The position numbers and the translations under genes are program-made. Shown in pieces: positions 1 to 7,477 of a stretch of DNA of 64,000 nucleotides; the first letter of the stretch is position 1, and each line of letters starts with the position of its first letter. The stretch lies in NCBI GenBank assembly GCA_943787405.1, contig CALSMH010000001.1, forward strand, positions 186,001-250,000. The letters are read 5' to 3'. The notes below the pieces were generated by a model. That model did not search any database. It worked only from the letters and a program-made list of their open reading frames with translations, and was not told where the DNA came from. This DNA is from an uncultured Nitrosomonadaceae bacterium (lineage in GTDB: Bacteria > Pseudomonadota > Gammaproteobacteria > Burkholderiales > Nitrosomonadaceae).

Positions 1-484
1 CGGCATTCGCATTTTCCCACCCATCTAATTTTACCCATTTATCTGCTTCTAGGTCTTTGTAATGGGTAAAGAAATGTGAAATTTGCTCCAGAAGGATATC
101 AGGCAAATCAGAATATTCTTTTACGCTGGTATAGTACGGGTGCAGTGCATCTATGGGAACAGCAAGGATTTTTTCATCGAAGCCTTTCTCATCCTTCATT
201 TTTAGTACTCCAATTGGGCGTGAACGCACAACAGAGCCAGAGATGAATGCCACGTTACTAGCCACTATTACATCAATCGGATCGCCATCTTCTGAAAGTG
301 TATGCGGTATAAAACCATAATTACAAGGATAGCGCATCGAAGTATGCATAATGCGATCTACGAATAGGGCGCCTGACGCCTTATCCATTTCATATTTAAC
401 AGGCTCTTTTCCTAGAGGGACTTCGATGATTACATTAATGTCCCATGGGGGCGTAGTGCCAATTTGTATTTTACTTATATCCAT
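1..484 (-). CDS. ppa: Inorganic pyrophosphatase, family I (C-terminus cut by window edge)
   Basis: This cytoplasmic enzyme hydrolyses pyrophosphate to phosphate and so pulls biosynthetic reactions forward. The reading frame starts at the ATG at 484 and stays open to base 1, giving about 161 residues; the family is usually about 175, so only the last few residues are missing. The family I signature DGDPID, whose aspartates bind metal, is present, as are the substrate-binding segments KYEMDK and CNYGFIPHT. The 89-bp gap to the upstream cytochrome gene on the same strand leaves it open whether the two are co-transcribed. The identification is secure. Confidence 0.95.
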   Translation of the reverse strand, partial: MDISKIQIGTTPPWDINVIIEVPLGKEPVKYEMDKASGALFVDRIMHTSMRYPCNYGFIPHTLSEDGDPIDVIVASNVAFISGSVVRSRPIGVLKMKDEKGFDEKILAVPIDALHPYYTSVKEYSDLPDILLEQISHFFTHYKDLEADKWVKLDGWENANA

Positions 485-573
485 ATCATTTCCTGAGAGT
501 TCTTAGTTTAAGAAGTGCATCTCAGGTATCTGCTGAATAAAATAACTCCTGGGCAGGCAGCTTCAGAAAGAAT

Positions 574-879
574 TTACTTGGGTTTGCTGTTCTCTAATAT
601 GTATTTTGCTAGCCGCTCCCCTGGCTCCCCTTTAATATTTGGGAAGGCGGGCATAGACATGCTACCGGATTGAATTTGTTTTAGAATAGCTTCTTTACTT
701 GTTTTACCTGAGCTGAGCCGTATAACAGCACCAATTTCTGGCTTATGGCATTTAGTGCAATTGAGATTGAATATTTCTTCCCCACTAATTGTATCTGATG
801 GAGTATAGGTATCAGTTTTTGAACAGCCAGCCAAAATAATAAGCGCACAACTTGCTAACATTAAAGATATTTTTTTCAT
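574..879 (-). CDS. Small lipoprotein c-type cytochrome
   Basis: The protein has 101 residues. It begins with a lipoprotein signal peptide whose lipobox is LAGC (Cys19), so it is probably anchored to a membrane on the periplasmic side. One haem-binding motif, CTKCH at about residues 41-45, is followed by a candidate axial methionine in SMPAF near residue 78, as in class I cytochromes c. It would carry single electrons between respiratory complexes; the partner cannot be read from sequence. NirK lies 1.4 kb away on the same strand, with two opposite-strand genes between, so a donor role for NirK is only a guess. The class is certain and the role unknown. Confidence 0.85.
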   Translation of the reverse strand: MKKISLMLASCALIILAGCSKTDTYTPSDTISGEEIFNLNCTKCHKPEIGAVIRLSSGKTSKEAILKQIQSGSMSMPAFPNIKGEPGERLAKYILENSKPK

Positions 880-1316
880 TTTTTATGGGTCAGTTTATAT
901 TATTCGAGAATTGAGAATGGGTTCTTTGTCAAATTTTTAGGATAAGATGATGTATCCATTATCTTATAATATTAACATTAATCGTTGTTTAGTTCTGTAG
1001 GAATTCGTACAGGTTATATTAAGCCTTTTTAGCATATAACAAGTAGAGGTTGGTGGCAGGAGGTCATGGTAAAATTGCCTAATAGAAAGCCATAAAAGCA
1101 GAGTCACTCATTAGTCTTCTTGCTTAATAAGCAAAATGGGAATTTTCAAAAAGCGCTCACATTATAAGGAGCAATGAAAAACCTTAGTCAGGAATTAGCA
1201 TACTAGAATGTAGATGGACTATTATGCTGATTTCTATTTTTAGAACTTGTAAGATAATTATCTTAATTATGTTACAGTTTTCTTTTTTTATTAGAATGTA
1301 AAAATATATTATGGAT
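880..1316. other. Intergenic region, no gene recognised
   Basis: This stretch separates the divergent cytochrome c and DUF3460 genes and should hold both promoters, but I see no clear -35/-10 pair. A short perfect inverted repeat with TTGCTTA arms lies at 1120-1134. An 85-codon frame on the minus strand at 1184-1441 overlaps the DUF3460 gene and has no recognisable features, so I do not call it. Confidence 0.5.
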
Positions 1317-1499
1317 ATGTACGAATCTGAGCATACTAAATTTATGCGGGAGCTCTTCAATAAAAGCCCAGAATTAGTTGAGAAACAGAAAGAAGCGCGT
1401 GCTATTTGGTGGGATAAGAATCTTGATAAAGAGGAGCGCAAACGTTTTAAAGAATCAAGTATTCCACAGAAATCCTATGTCTATTTTGGGCAAAAATAA
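1317..1499 (+). CDS. DUF3460 family protein
   Basis: This is a 60-residue, charged, soluble protein. It matches the small DUF3460 family as I remember it: the start MYESEHTKFMREL, a central AIWWDK segment, and an ending close to PQKSYVYFG. The family has no established function and is known mainly from Betaproteobacteria, so it is useful as a taxonomic marker. An ATG two codons upstream at 1311 would add only Met-Asp; I prefer the ATG at 1317 because family members start with MYESEHTKF. It stands alone, with no co-directional neighbour within 300 bp. Confidence 0.8.
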   Translation: MYESEHTKFMRELFNKSPELVEKQKEARAIWWDKNLDKEERKRFKESSIPQKSYVYFGQK

Positions 1500-1836
1500 T
1501 CAAGCAAAAAATTTCTTGAAGAATAGAATAAAGATATCTTGTATACTTATTTAAAATTCACAATGCCTTTTTAGGTAGGCCACTGTTCTGAATTCATTCT
1601 AGTTTCATTTCCTGTTATTTAATAAGCTCCTTGTTCTAATGGTAGGAACTAGTAACGCGTTAACATGGGCCTACACACGACCGATAGGCAAGCCATTATT
1701 TGGTATTTTGTGACAGATTTGTACGAATAAGTTGCCAAAAAATAAGGCAATGGAAGTATTATTTTTTAGAGCGTTTCATAGTAATAGTAAAGATAGGCTG
1801 GCGCTTGACTAAAAAAACTAAAATAGCGGAGTAATT
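1500..1836. other. Intergenic region, no gene recognised
   Basis: About 340 bp separate the DUF3460 gene from the acyl carrier protein. I see no tRNA, no strong terminator hairpin and no credible coding frame. The promoter of the acyl carrier protein gene presumably lies in the right half. A sequence GGAG at 1828-1831 is a usable ribosome binding site for the ATG at 1837. Confidence 0.45.
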
Positions 1837-2088
1837 ATGGATAACCTTGATAAGGTGAGAGATATTTTATCTGAGACGCTCGGGATGGGTGAGCGAAAAT
1901 ATTCTATAACTACTGAATCCAATTTACTTGGAAGTATCCCTGAATTAGACTCGATGGGAGTTGTTAGCGTGATTACTGCGTTGGAAAAGCATTTTAACAT
2001 CACGATTAACGACGATGAAATTAGTGCTAAGACCTTCGAGACTTTGGGAAGTCTTGTGTCTTTTGTTGAGCAGAAATTAGCAAACTAA
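1837..2088 (+). CDS. Acyl carrier protein, type associated with exosortase A (XrtA/PEP-CTERM) loci
   Basis: The 83-residue acidic protein has the phosphopantetheine attachment motif LDSMG (Ser near residue 40) in a typical four-helix carrier-protein length. Its pattern, starting MDNLDKVRDIL and including GSIPELDSM and ISAKTFETLGSL, matches from memory the carrier proteins found next to exosortase A and an AMP-forming ligase in betaproteobacterial polysaccharide/PEP-CTERM loci, rather than the fatty-acid-synthesis AcpP. No exosortase, ligase or glycosyltransferase lies next to it here, so it is an orphan in this window. It would carry an acyl or aminoacyl group on a thioester arm; the substrate is unknown. 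Confidence 0.8.
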   Translation: MDNLDKVRDILSETLGMGERKYSITTESNLLGSIPELDSMGVVSVITALEKHFNITINDDEISAKTFETLGSLVSFVEQKLAN

Positions 2089-2228
2089 AAAAGTTCGCTA
2101 GAAACTATTTTAACGAGCTACTAGTTTTTAATCTGTTAACTGCAAGTCCTTTGTCTTACCTCTACCTCTACTTGCTTGCAATTTGTTGGTAAGAACTAAA
2201 TGCAGTCTCTAGGTGTCGTGTTGATATA

Positions 2229-2266
2229 AAAAAACGGCTTCAACCATATGGCTGAAGCCGTTTTTA
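2229..2266. terminator. Bidirectional intrinsic terminator
   Basis: A hairpin with AAAAACGGCTTCA and TGAAGCCGTTTTT arms (2230-2242 and 2253-2265) lies between the convergent acyl carrier protein gene and nirK. It has an A-run on its left and a T-run on its right, so it can end transcription from both sides. It lies about 20 bp past the nirK stop codon. Confidence 0.88.
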
Positions 2267-2284
2267 TAAAGCAAAGGTCTTTAT

Positions 2285-3370
2285 TTATTTCTTAGTAATA
2301 GGACCTGGTGCTTTGGTTTGTTCCATTACTTCGTTATCCCACTCGCCTTCAACCATCATATGAGCAGCTGCACCTAGCAGAACTGCCTCAATTAGGTTGT
2401 GACTAAGATAAACGTATAGTCCTGGTTGAACAAACTCGTATCCAGCTGCGACAGCAGATCCACCTGGAACGAACCAAGTTTCATAGTTGGTGGCAGGTTT
2501 GTCACCAAATGAACCGCCAGTCCATACTAAGTCAGCATGACCACCGATCAGATGCGGACGGGAATCACGATTAGCTTGAGAGTGGATGAAAAGAACTTTT
2601 TCGCCTACTTTGCCTTTGAGTGCATTGTCGCCTGTTAATGCGCCTGCAGTGCCGTTAAAGACAACGTGAGATGGAACTAAGCCCTTTGCGGTTTCTAACA
2701 TGTCAGCCATACCTTCTAGTGGTTGAGCATATTCTTTGTATTTGCCATCCTCACCCTTAGGTAGATAAAGATCCTGTTCACCTATGTAGTAAGCACGGTC
2801 ATAATGCCATGGCTTGCCATTAGCGTCTGTCAATCCTTTACGAGGAAGGATCATGATAGCGCCATTCATTCCAGAAATGGTATGGAAAGGAATCATGGTT
2901 CCGCCTGGAGCACAATGATAGACAAATACGCCTGCTTTCTGTGCTTGCCAAGTTAGAACAACTTCTTCACCAGGAGCTACCTTATCTTTCATTGCGCCAC
3001 CTAATGCACCGGTTGCAGCATGAAAATCTAGGTTATGTGACATTGAGTTGCTTTTTGGGTTAACTAGAGTCATTTCAACCCAGTCACCTTCGTGTGCAAC
3101 AATCATAGGAGCTGGTACTGAACCATTGAATGTTAATGCCCAATAGCTTGTATTGGCATCAGCTTTCATTAGTTTTTCTTCAACTACTAAACGAATAGCG
3201 ACAACCTTAGGTTTTCCTTTGGCTACCTGATTATGCTTAGGTAGAAATGGTGGAGCAACTAAGTCTTGAACTACACGAGGGGTTCCAGCAGGAGCATTGG
3301 CCATGGCTTGAGTTGCTCCAAGGCATATAAGACTTGCACCTACAAGTGATTTAATTAATGCTTTATTCAT
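2285..3370 (-). CDS. nirK: Copper-containing nitrite reductase (NO-forming), NirK/AniA family
   Basis: This periplasmic enzyme reduces nitrite to nitric oxide. The 361-residue protein has a Sec signal peptide ending in QAMA (about residue 24) and two cupredoxin domains. All copper ligands can be placed: type 1 copper by His112, Cys153, His163 and Met168; type 2 copper by His117, His152 and His324. The catalytic Asp115 and His273 are present. The segment YHCAPGG and the rest of the second cupredoxin domain are intact, so it should be active. It stands alone: no norCB, nirV or multicopper oxidase partner is adjacent. The ribosome site GGAG lies just before the ATG. In ammonia oxidisers such enzymes handle nitrite formed by respiration; that role here is inferred. 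Confidence 0.95.
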   Translation of the reverse strand: MNKALIKSLVGASLICLGATQAMANAPAGTPRVVQDLVAPPFLPKHNQVAKGKPKVVAIRLVVEEKLMKADANTSYWALTFNGSVPAPMIVAHEGDWVEMTLVNPKSNSMSHNLDFHAATGALGGAMKDKVAPGEEVVLTWQAQKAGVFVYHCAPGGTMIPFHTISGMNGAIMILPRKGLTDANGKPWHYDRAYYIGEQDLYLPKGEDGKYKEYAQPLEGMADMLETAKGLVPSHVVFNGTAGALTGDNALKGKVGEKVLFIHSQANRDSRPHLIGGHADLVWTGGSFGDKPATNYETWFVPGGSAVAAGYEFVQPGLYVYLSHNLIEAVLLGAAAHMMVEGEWDNEVMEQTKAPGPITKK

Positions 3371-3722
3371 AAATTCTCCAAAATTTAGTTTGGTAAGACA
3401 TTTAAATTTGCTGCTTATAAGCTTAGATAGTTTGAGGTGGTTTGCTTTAAATTTTGCAAGAAAAGCTCGCTACCGAAACAACTTATTTAAATTTTAAAAG
3501 GAGCAAAGCGTAATATACCTACTCAAATATTATTTGTCTAGAAAAAAGCGACAATTTGCCGCACCAGATAATGCTTTAATTATGAGACGTAACTATTTGT
3601 ATAAAGTTCATGGTGCTAATAATGTATTTTTGCACCCGACCCAAGCCTTGGAGAAGATTTTAGGGGTGCGCGGGTTTTTCGGCGTTGGCGTTTAGGTCGT
3701 TCTGTTTGATTCGGCAATTATA
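3371..3722. other. Intergenic region upstream of nirK
   Basis: This region carries the nirK promoter and the tail of the thioesterase operon. I see no FNR-type TTGAT-N4-ATCAA site. An imperfect inverted repeat at 3395-3416, beginning AAG and ending CTT, resembles an NsrR site only weakly. At 3632-3670 GCACCC and GGGTGC arms could pair across a 27-base loop that itself contains CCAAG/CTTGG, a possible weak terminator. No coding frame is credible. Confidence 0.45.
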
Positions 3723-4139
3723 TTATTCCTGCGGCACCATCCGAGACCTGCGTTTTTCATCTACCGCCACATAAGTTAGTACTGCCTCGGTTACCTTAAT
3801 GCATATTTCTTTATTTCCTTCGCGAGGTCCCCGCTGCGCATACACGGCAACATCTATAGTAATTGAAGTGCGCCCAATTTTAGTAATTTCAGTATAGAAG
3901 CTGACAAGGTCACCGATAAATACAGGATGTTTAAATACAAAACTATTTACTGCAACTGTGGCTACCCGCCCACCTGTACGGCGGATCGCTAAAATACTAC
4001 CGGCTATGTCAACCTGTGACATTATCCAACCCCCGAACACATCTCCTGCATGATTAGTGTCTGTTGGCATGGGAACAATCCTTAGCGTTGGATCGCAGCC
4101 TTTTGGTAATGAAGTATAAATTTCCTTGTTATTAACCAT
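3723..4139 (-). CDS. yciA: Acyl-CoA thioesterase, YciA-like hotdog fold
   Basis: This cytoplasmic enzyme hydrolyses acyl-CoA to free acid and CoA. The 138-residue protein has the hotdog-domain segment MPTDTNHAGDVFGGW at about residues 24-38, where the Asn and Asp lie at the active site, followed by MSQVDIAGSI, as in YciA. It is the last gene of a leftward group, 47 bp after the acyl-CoA synthetase gene. This pairing suggests that the two enzymes set the balance of CoA-bound and free fatty acids. The family is secure; the exact chain-length preference is unknown. Confidence 0.88.
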   Translation of the reverse strand: MVNNKEIYTSLPKGCDPTLRIVPMPTDTNHAGDVFGGWIMSQVDIAGSILAIRRTGGRVATVAVNSFVFKHPVFIGDLVSFYTEITKIGRTSITIDVAVYAQRGPREGNKEICIKVTEAVLTYVAVDEKRRSRMVPQE

Positions 4140-4186
4140 TTTAGTTATACCTTATTGCTTTTAGTTAGGTAGTAGTAAGCTATATT

Positions 4187-5989
4187 CTAGTGCCCTTCAT
4201 AGAGTTTATTTACCGTGGCCTGATAATGATTTAAAACCTTTATCCGTTTAAGTTTCAGAGTGGGGGTTAGCATACCATTCTCAACGGTCCACGGTTCCAG
4301 CGCCAGCGCTACGCGGCGTATTTTGGCATAACCTGGAAACTCGCGTATCTGTACTGTAATTCGCTCTAGAATAATTTTTTCTATTTTTTTGTTATGTACC
4401 GAGCGGCCTACTTTTAGATCAAGGTTATGCTGACGCGATATTTTCCCCCAGTAGTGAGGATTCATAACCACCAATACACTAAGGTATGGGCATCCCTCGC
4501 CTATTAGCATCACTTGTTCAAATAACCGGTCACGTAAAATTGCTGCCTCCATATCAGCCGGCGGAATTTTTTCACCAGTTGACATGACAATAATTTCTTT
4601 CAAGCGTCCAGTTATCGTTATTATTTCGCCGTCGATACGGGCCATATCACCAGAGTTGAGCCACCCGTCCGGGGCTAGAGTTGCCGCAGTAGCCTCAGGA
4701 TTATTCCAGTAACCCAGCATAACGTTTGGGCCATGAATCAGGAGGGTATTATTTTCATCGAGTTTTGCTGTTACACCGGGAATAACACGGCCTACGCTTG
4801 ATGGCACATTATTATCTAGACTATTGACGCAGGCTACCGGGCTACATTCAGTCATGCCATAACCTTGTAGGATTGGTAATCCAAGCCCAATAAACATACG
4901 TGAAACTTCAATTGACAACGGAGCGCCCCCTCCCATGGCAAGTCGTAGTCGGCCGCCCAGTTTGCCCATTACTTCTTTTGCCACCAGTAAATTTAGAAGA
5001 GGCCATAATAGGTGAGATATTTTCTTAGGCCCTCTCTGTTGCTGAAATTCAAAGCGACTGTATCCCACTTCAACAGCATAATTGAAAATAAGGCGACTAA
5101 GTGCTGATTTCTTTTCTAGCTTGGCATGAATTGCAGCATAAACTCGGTCATAAATTCGTGGGACCGACATAAGAATTGAGGGGCGAATGGTTACCAGGTC
5201 TTCTTGTAACTGTTGTATTGAGCGCGCATAAGCAACTGTAGCTCCAGCCATTACAGGAAGGTAATAGCCTACGGTACGTTCAAATGCGTGAGAAAGTGGT
5301 AGGAAAGAGAGAAAAAGGTCATCTTGAGAAACCGATACAATTTGTAAGCAGCTATTTGCATTGGTTAGCAGATTATGATGGCTAAGCATTACCCCCTTAG
5401 GGCGACCTGAGGTTCCAGAGGTGTACATAATTGTAGCAAGATCATTTGGTTCATGGTTCGCGTGCTGTACTTCTCCAGCTTCTTTCGGTAGCCAGTCACG
5501 GAGTGTGCTCAAATCAGCACCCACCGCATCTTTGGTAAGATTTTCAAATGGATTAATCGTTATGATTCTAAACAGATTGCCCATTTGGGAACGTAGTTCT
5601 TTTAATGGTTGCCACTGTTTTTGATCTTCAAGTAGCAATAGTCTGGCACCAGAGTCGTCTAAAATATATGCTGCATTCTCAGCTCGATCATCTGTATAAA
5701 GAGGTACAACTACAAGTCCTAATCCCAGTGCAGCTTGGTCAAATATCACCCATTCCGGACAATTTCTTGACATTATTGCTACACGGTCACCGGTTACTAA
5801 ACCCTCTTTAGTCAAAGCAGTCTGCCAGCGTGCCACCTCTCTATCTACCTGTTCCCAAGTATGATCATGCCAGTTCCCGGCAACTTGATCATAACTACGA
5901 TAGGCTACCATCTGGGGCGAACGGCGCACCCGCTCACTGAATAACCCGTCTAGTGTTTTTGCTACTTCTGTTGGAATTATATTTTCCAT
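4187..5989 (-). CDS. Long-chain acyl-CoA synthetase (AMP-forming)
   Basis: The enzyme activates fatty acids with ATP and CoA. The 600-residue protein has the adenylate-forming signature YTSGTSGRPKG at residues 189-199, the GYGMTE motif near residue 375, and the hinge and Asp-containing WLNSGDMARIDG followed by GRLKEI near residue 455. The overall form, including the carboxy-terminal lysine-rich end, is that of the FadD15/FAA1 type rather than the E. coli FadD type. It sits 23 bp downstream of miaA and 47 bp upstream of the thioesterase gene, so all three are probably one transcript. The chain length used is not deducible. Confidence 0.9.
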   Translation of the reverse strand: MENIIPTEVAKTLDGLFSERVRRSPQMVAYRSYDQVAGNWHDHTWEQVDREVARWQTALTKEGLVTGDRVAIMSRNCPEWVIFDQAALGLGLVVVPLYTDDRAENAAYILDDSGARLLLLEDQKQWQPLKELRSQMGNLFRIITINPFENLTKDAVGADLSTLRDWLPKEAGEVQHANHEPNDLATIMYTSGTSGRPKGVMLSHHNLLTNANSCLQIVSVSQDDLFLSFLPLSHAFERTVGYYLPVMAGATVAYARSIQQLQEDLVTIRPSILMSVPRIYDRVYAAIHAKLEKKSALSRLIFNYAVEVGYSRFEFQQQRGPKKISHLLWPLLNLLVAKEVMGKLGGRLRLAMGGGAPLSIEVSRMFIGLGLPILQGYGMTECSPVACVNSLDNNVPSSVGRVIPGVTAKLDENNTLLIHGPNVMLGYWNNPEATAATLAPDGWLNSGDMARIDGEIITITGRLKEIIVMSTGEKIPPADMEAAILRDRLFEQVMLIGEGCPYLSVLVVMNPHYWGKISRQHNLDLKVGRSVHNKKIEKIILERITVQIREFPGYAKIRRVALALEPWTVENGMLTPTLKLKRIKVLNHYQATVNKLYEGH

Positions 5990-6012
5990 GTTTATTTGAC
6001 TGCTCTGTATAT

Positions 6013-7038
6013 CTAATCCGAACTGGATTTGTAATTCTTATCTTCAAATCCTTTTTCTTGCAAGAAGTCTAAAATCAGTTTCGATAAGTTTTCTGCAAAA
6101 CAATTAAATTCTTTAGATTCTTGCATTGACCGGAGCCAGGTAAGCTGTCTTTTTGCTAGCTGGCGCGTGGCAGCAAGGCCCATCTCGTGCATTTCGGTCA
6201 GGCTAATTTTATTGTCTAGATACATACACGCCTGTCTATAGCCTACACATCGCATTGAAGTGGCGTTAGCATCGAGACCAAATTTATTCCGTATGGCACG
6301 AACTTCATCAATTAGCCCTAGTTCTACCATTTTCTTGAAACGGAGGGCAATGTGTTTATGAAGGGCGATACGATCATCGGGGATCAGGGCAATACTACTT
6401 ACATGATAAGGAAGATATACATGCCTTGGTTTTTTCAGTAACTCGGACATAGGTTCATCAGTAAGATAATATACTTCCAATGCACGTTGAATGCGTTGAC
6501 TGTCAGTAGGTTTAATACGTGTTGCAATGATTGGGTCAAATTGTTGTAATTTTTTGTGCATCTCTGGCCATCCAATATCTTTAGCCTTATTTTCAATTGT
6601 CATACGCACGCCGCTGTCAGCCGGTGGAAGTTCAGACATGCCCTCCAGTAATGCTCGGAAATAAAGCATAGTGCCCCCAACTAGCAGCGGGATCTTTCCC
6701 CGCTCGGTAATTTCTTTCATCGTAATGAGGGCGTCTTCTCTGAACTGTGCAGCAGAATAACGTTCGTATGGTTCAATCAGATTGATAAGGTGATGCGGTA
6801 TTGATAGCATTGTTTCTGCGCTTGGCTTGGCGGTTCCAATATCCATATGTCGATATACCTGAGCGGAATCTACGCTAATTATTTCTACAGATAGATGTTT
6901 GGCAATTTCTAAGGCAATATTACTTTTTCCACTTGCAGTGGGGCCCATCAAAAAAATAGCAGGCGGGTAGCCCAAGGAGCTTTTATTTTTTTGTGCTGAT
7001 GCAGAATTTTTTTTAGATAATAAAGAAGTCAATTGCAT
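6013..7038 (-). CDS. miaA: tRNA dimethylallyltransferase
   Basis: MiaA transfers a dimethylallyl group to A37 of tRNAs that read codons starting with U. The 341-residue protein has the P-loop GPTASGKS at 32-39, the DSAQVYR segment that holds the catalytic Asp, and the RQLAKRQLTWLR segment near the end. The amino end is about 20 residues longer than usual and Ser/Lys-rich, so the true start could lie further in, although no better Met with a ribosome site is obvious. In many Betaproteobacteria mutL precedes miaA; here the preceding 440 bp hold no gene. Confidence 0.95.
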   Translation of the reverse strand: MQLTSLLSKKNSASAQKNKSSLGYPPAIFLMGPTASGKSNIALEIAKHLSVEIISVDSAQVYRHMDIGTAKPSAETMLSIPHHLINLIEPYERYSAAQFREDALITMKEITERGKIPLLVGGTMLYFRALLEGMSELPPADSGVRMTIENKAKDIGWPEMHKKLQQFDPIIATRIKPTDSQRIQRALEVYYLTDEPMSELLKKPRHVYLPYHVSSIALIPDDRIALHKHIALRFKKMVELGLIDEVRAIRNKFGLDANATSMRCVGYRQACMYLDNKISLTEMHEMGLAATRQLAKRQLTWLRSMQESKEFNCFAENLSKLILDFLQEKGFEDKNYKSSSD

Positions 7039-7477
7039 ATTTATTACAGAAATCTACTTTTTAAGTAAGGATTTAAGTTCGACAAACGGACTATAAGTAC
7101 ACAGTAGCTCTCAATTTCTGTCATCAGCGGATTATATTTTAACGATTATGATTTCTGTGGCGCGCTATAAAAGAATGAATATTTATATGGGTAAGCTCGC
7201 GTGTAGGTGCCTGTAGCTCAGAAATAATTTTATCCGTCTCGCTCTGCTGCCTGATAAGGATTTTTTGGATAGCATGGGGCGAGAATAAGTAAAGATTTTC
7301 CCTGCAAAGCCTAGTGCGCCAGAAGTTGCGATTAAACGCTATATTCAATTACATGGCAAGTAATGGTCATTTCAGTTAAAATTCAGGCCAATCTAATGTA
7401 ATTGTGCTGTATAATACACAATCATGCAACTTAGTTGCATTTACTCATATAACTATAACTAATTTACATCAAATTCT
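7039..7477. other. Intergenic region with possible decayed coding remnant and aroF leader
   Basis: The region separates the divergent miaA and aroF genes. A 69-codon minus-strand frame (7139-7348) starting MNIAFNRNF has no recognisable domain. On the plus strand, two coding-like stretches share one frame and are separated by a stop codon (about 7217-7290 and 7291-7363); the second ends in IKRYIQLHGK. They may be the worn end of a lost gene. The right side holds the aroF promoter and an operator-like palindrome, listed separately. Confidence 0.4.
7410..7440 (+). promoter_or_regulatory. Probable aroF -10 element and adjacent operator-like inverted repeat
   Basis: A perfect TATAAT lies at 7410-7415, about 60 bp before aroF. 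A perfect 17-bp inverted repeat with ATGCAAC and GTTGCAT arms around TTA follows at 7424-7440, which would cover the first transcribed bases. No good -35 hexamer is visible. The palindrome could bind a repressor or form a small hairpin; which factor would bind is unknown. Confidence 0.5.

Noticed and set aside
1184-1441. 85-codon minus-strand frame
   Set aside because: It lies across the DUF3460 gene on the other strand, has no ribosome site or known motif, and a composition like translated non-coding DNA.
3632-3676. Hairpin with GCACCC/GGGTGC arms as a terminator
   Set aside because: The loop is long, no gene on the plus strand ends before it, and the T-run is nine bases away; kept only as a note in the intergenic entry.
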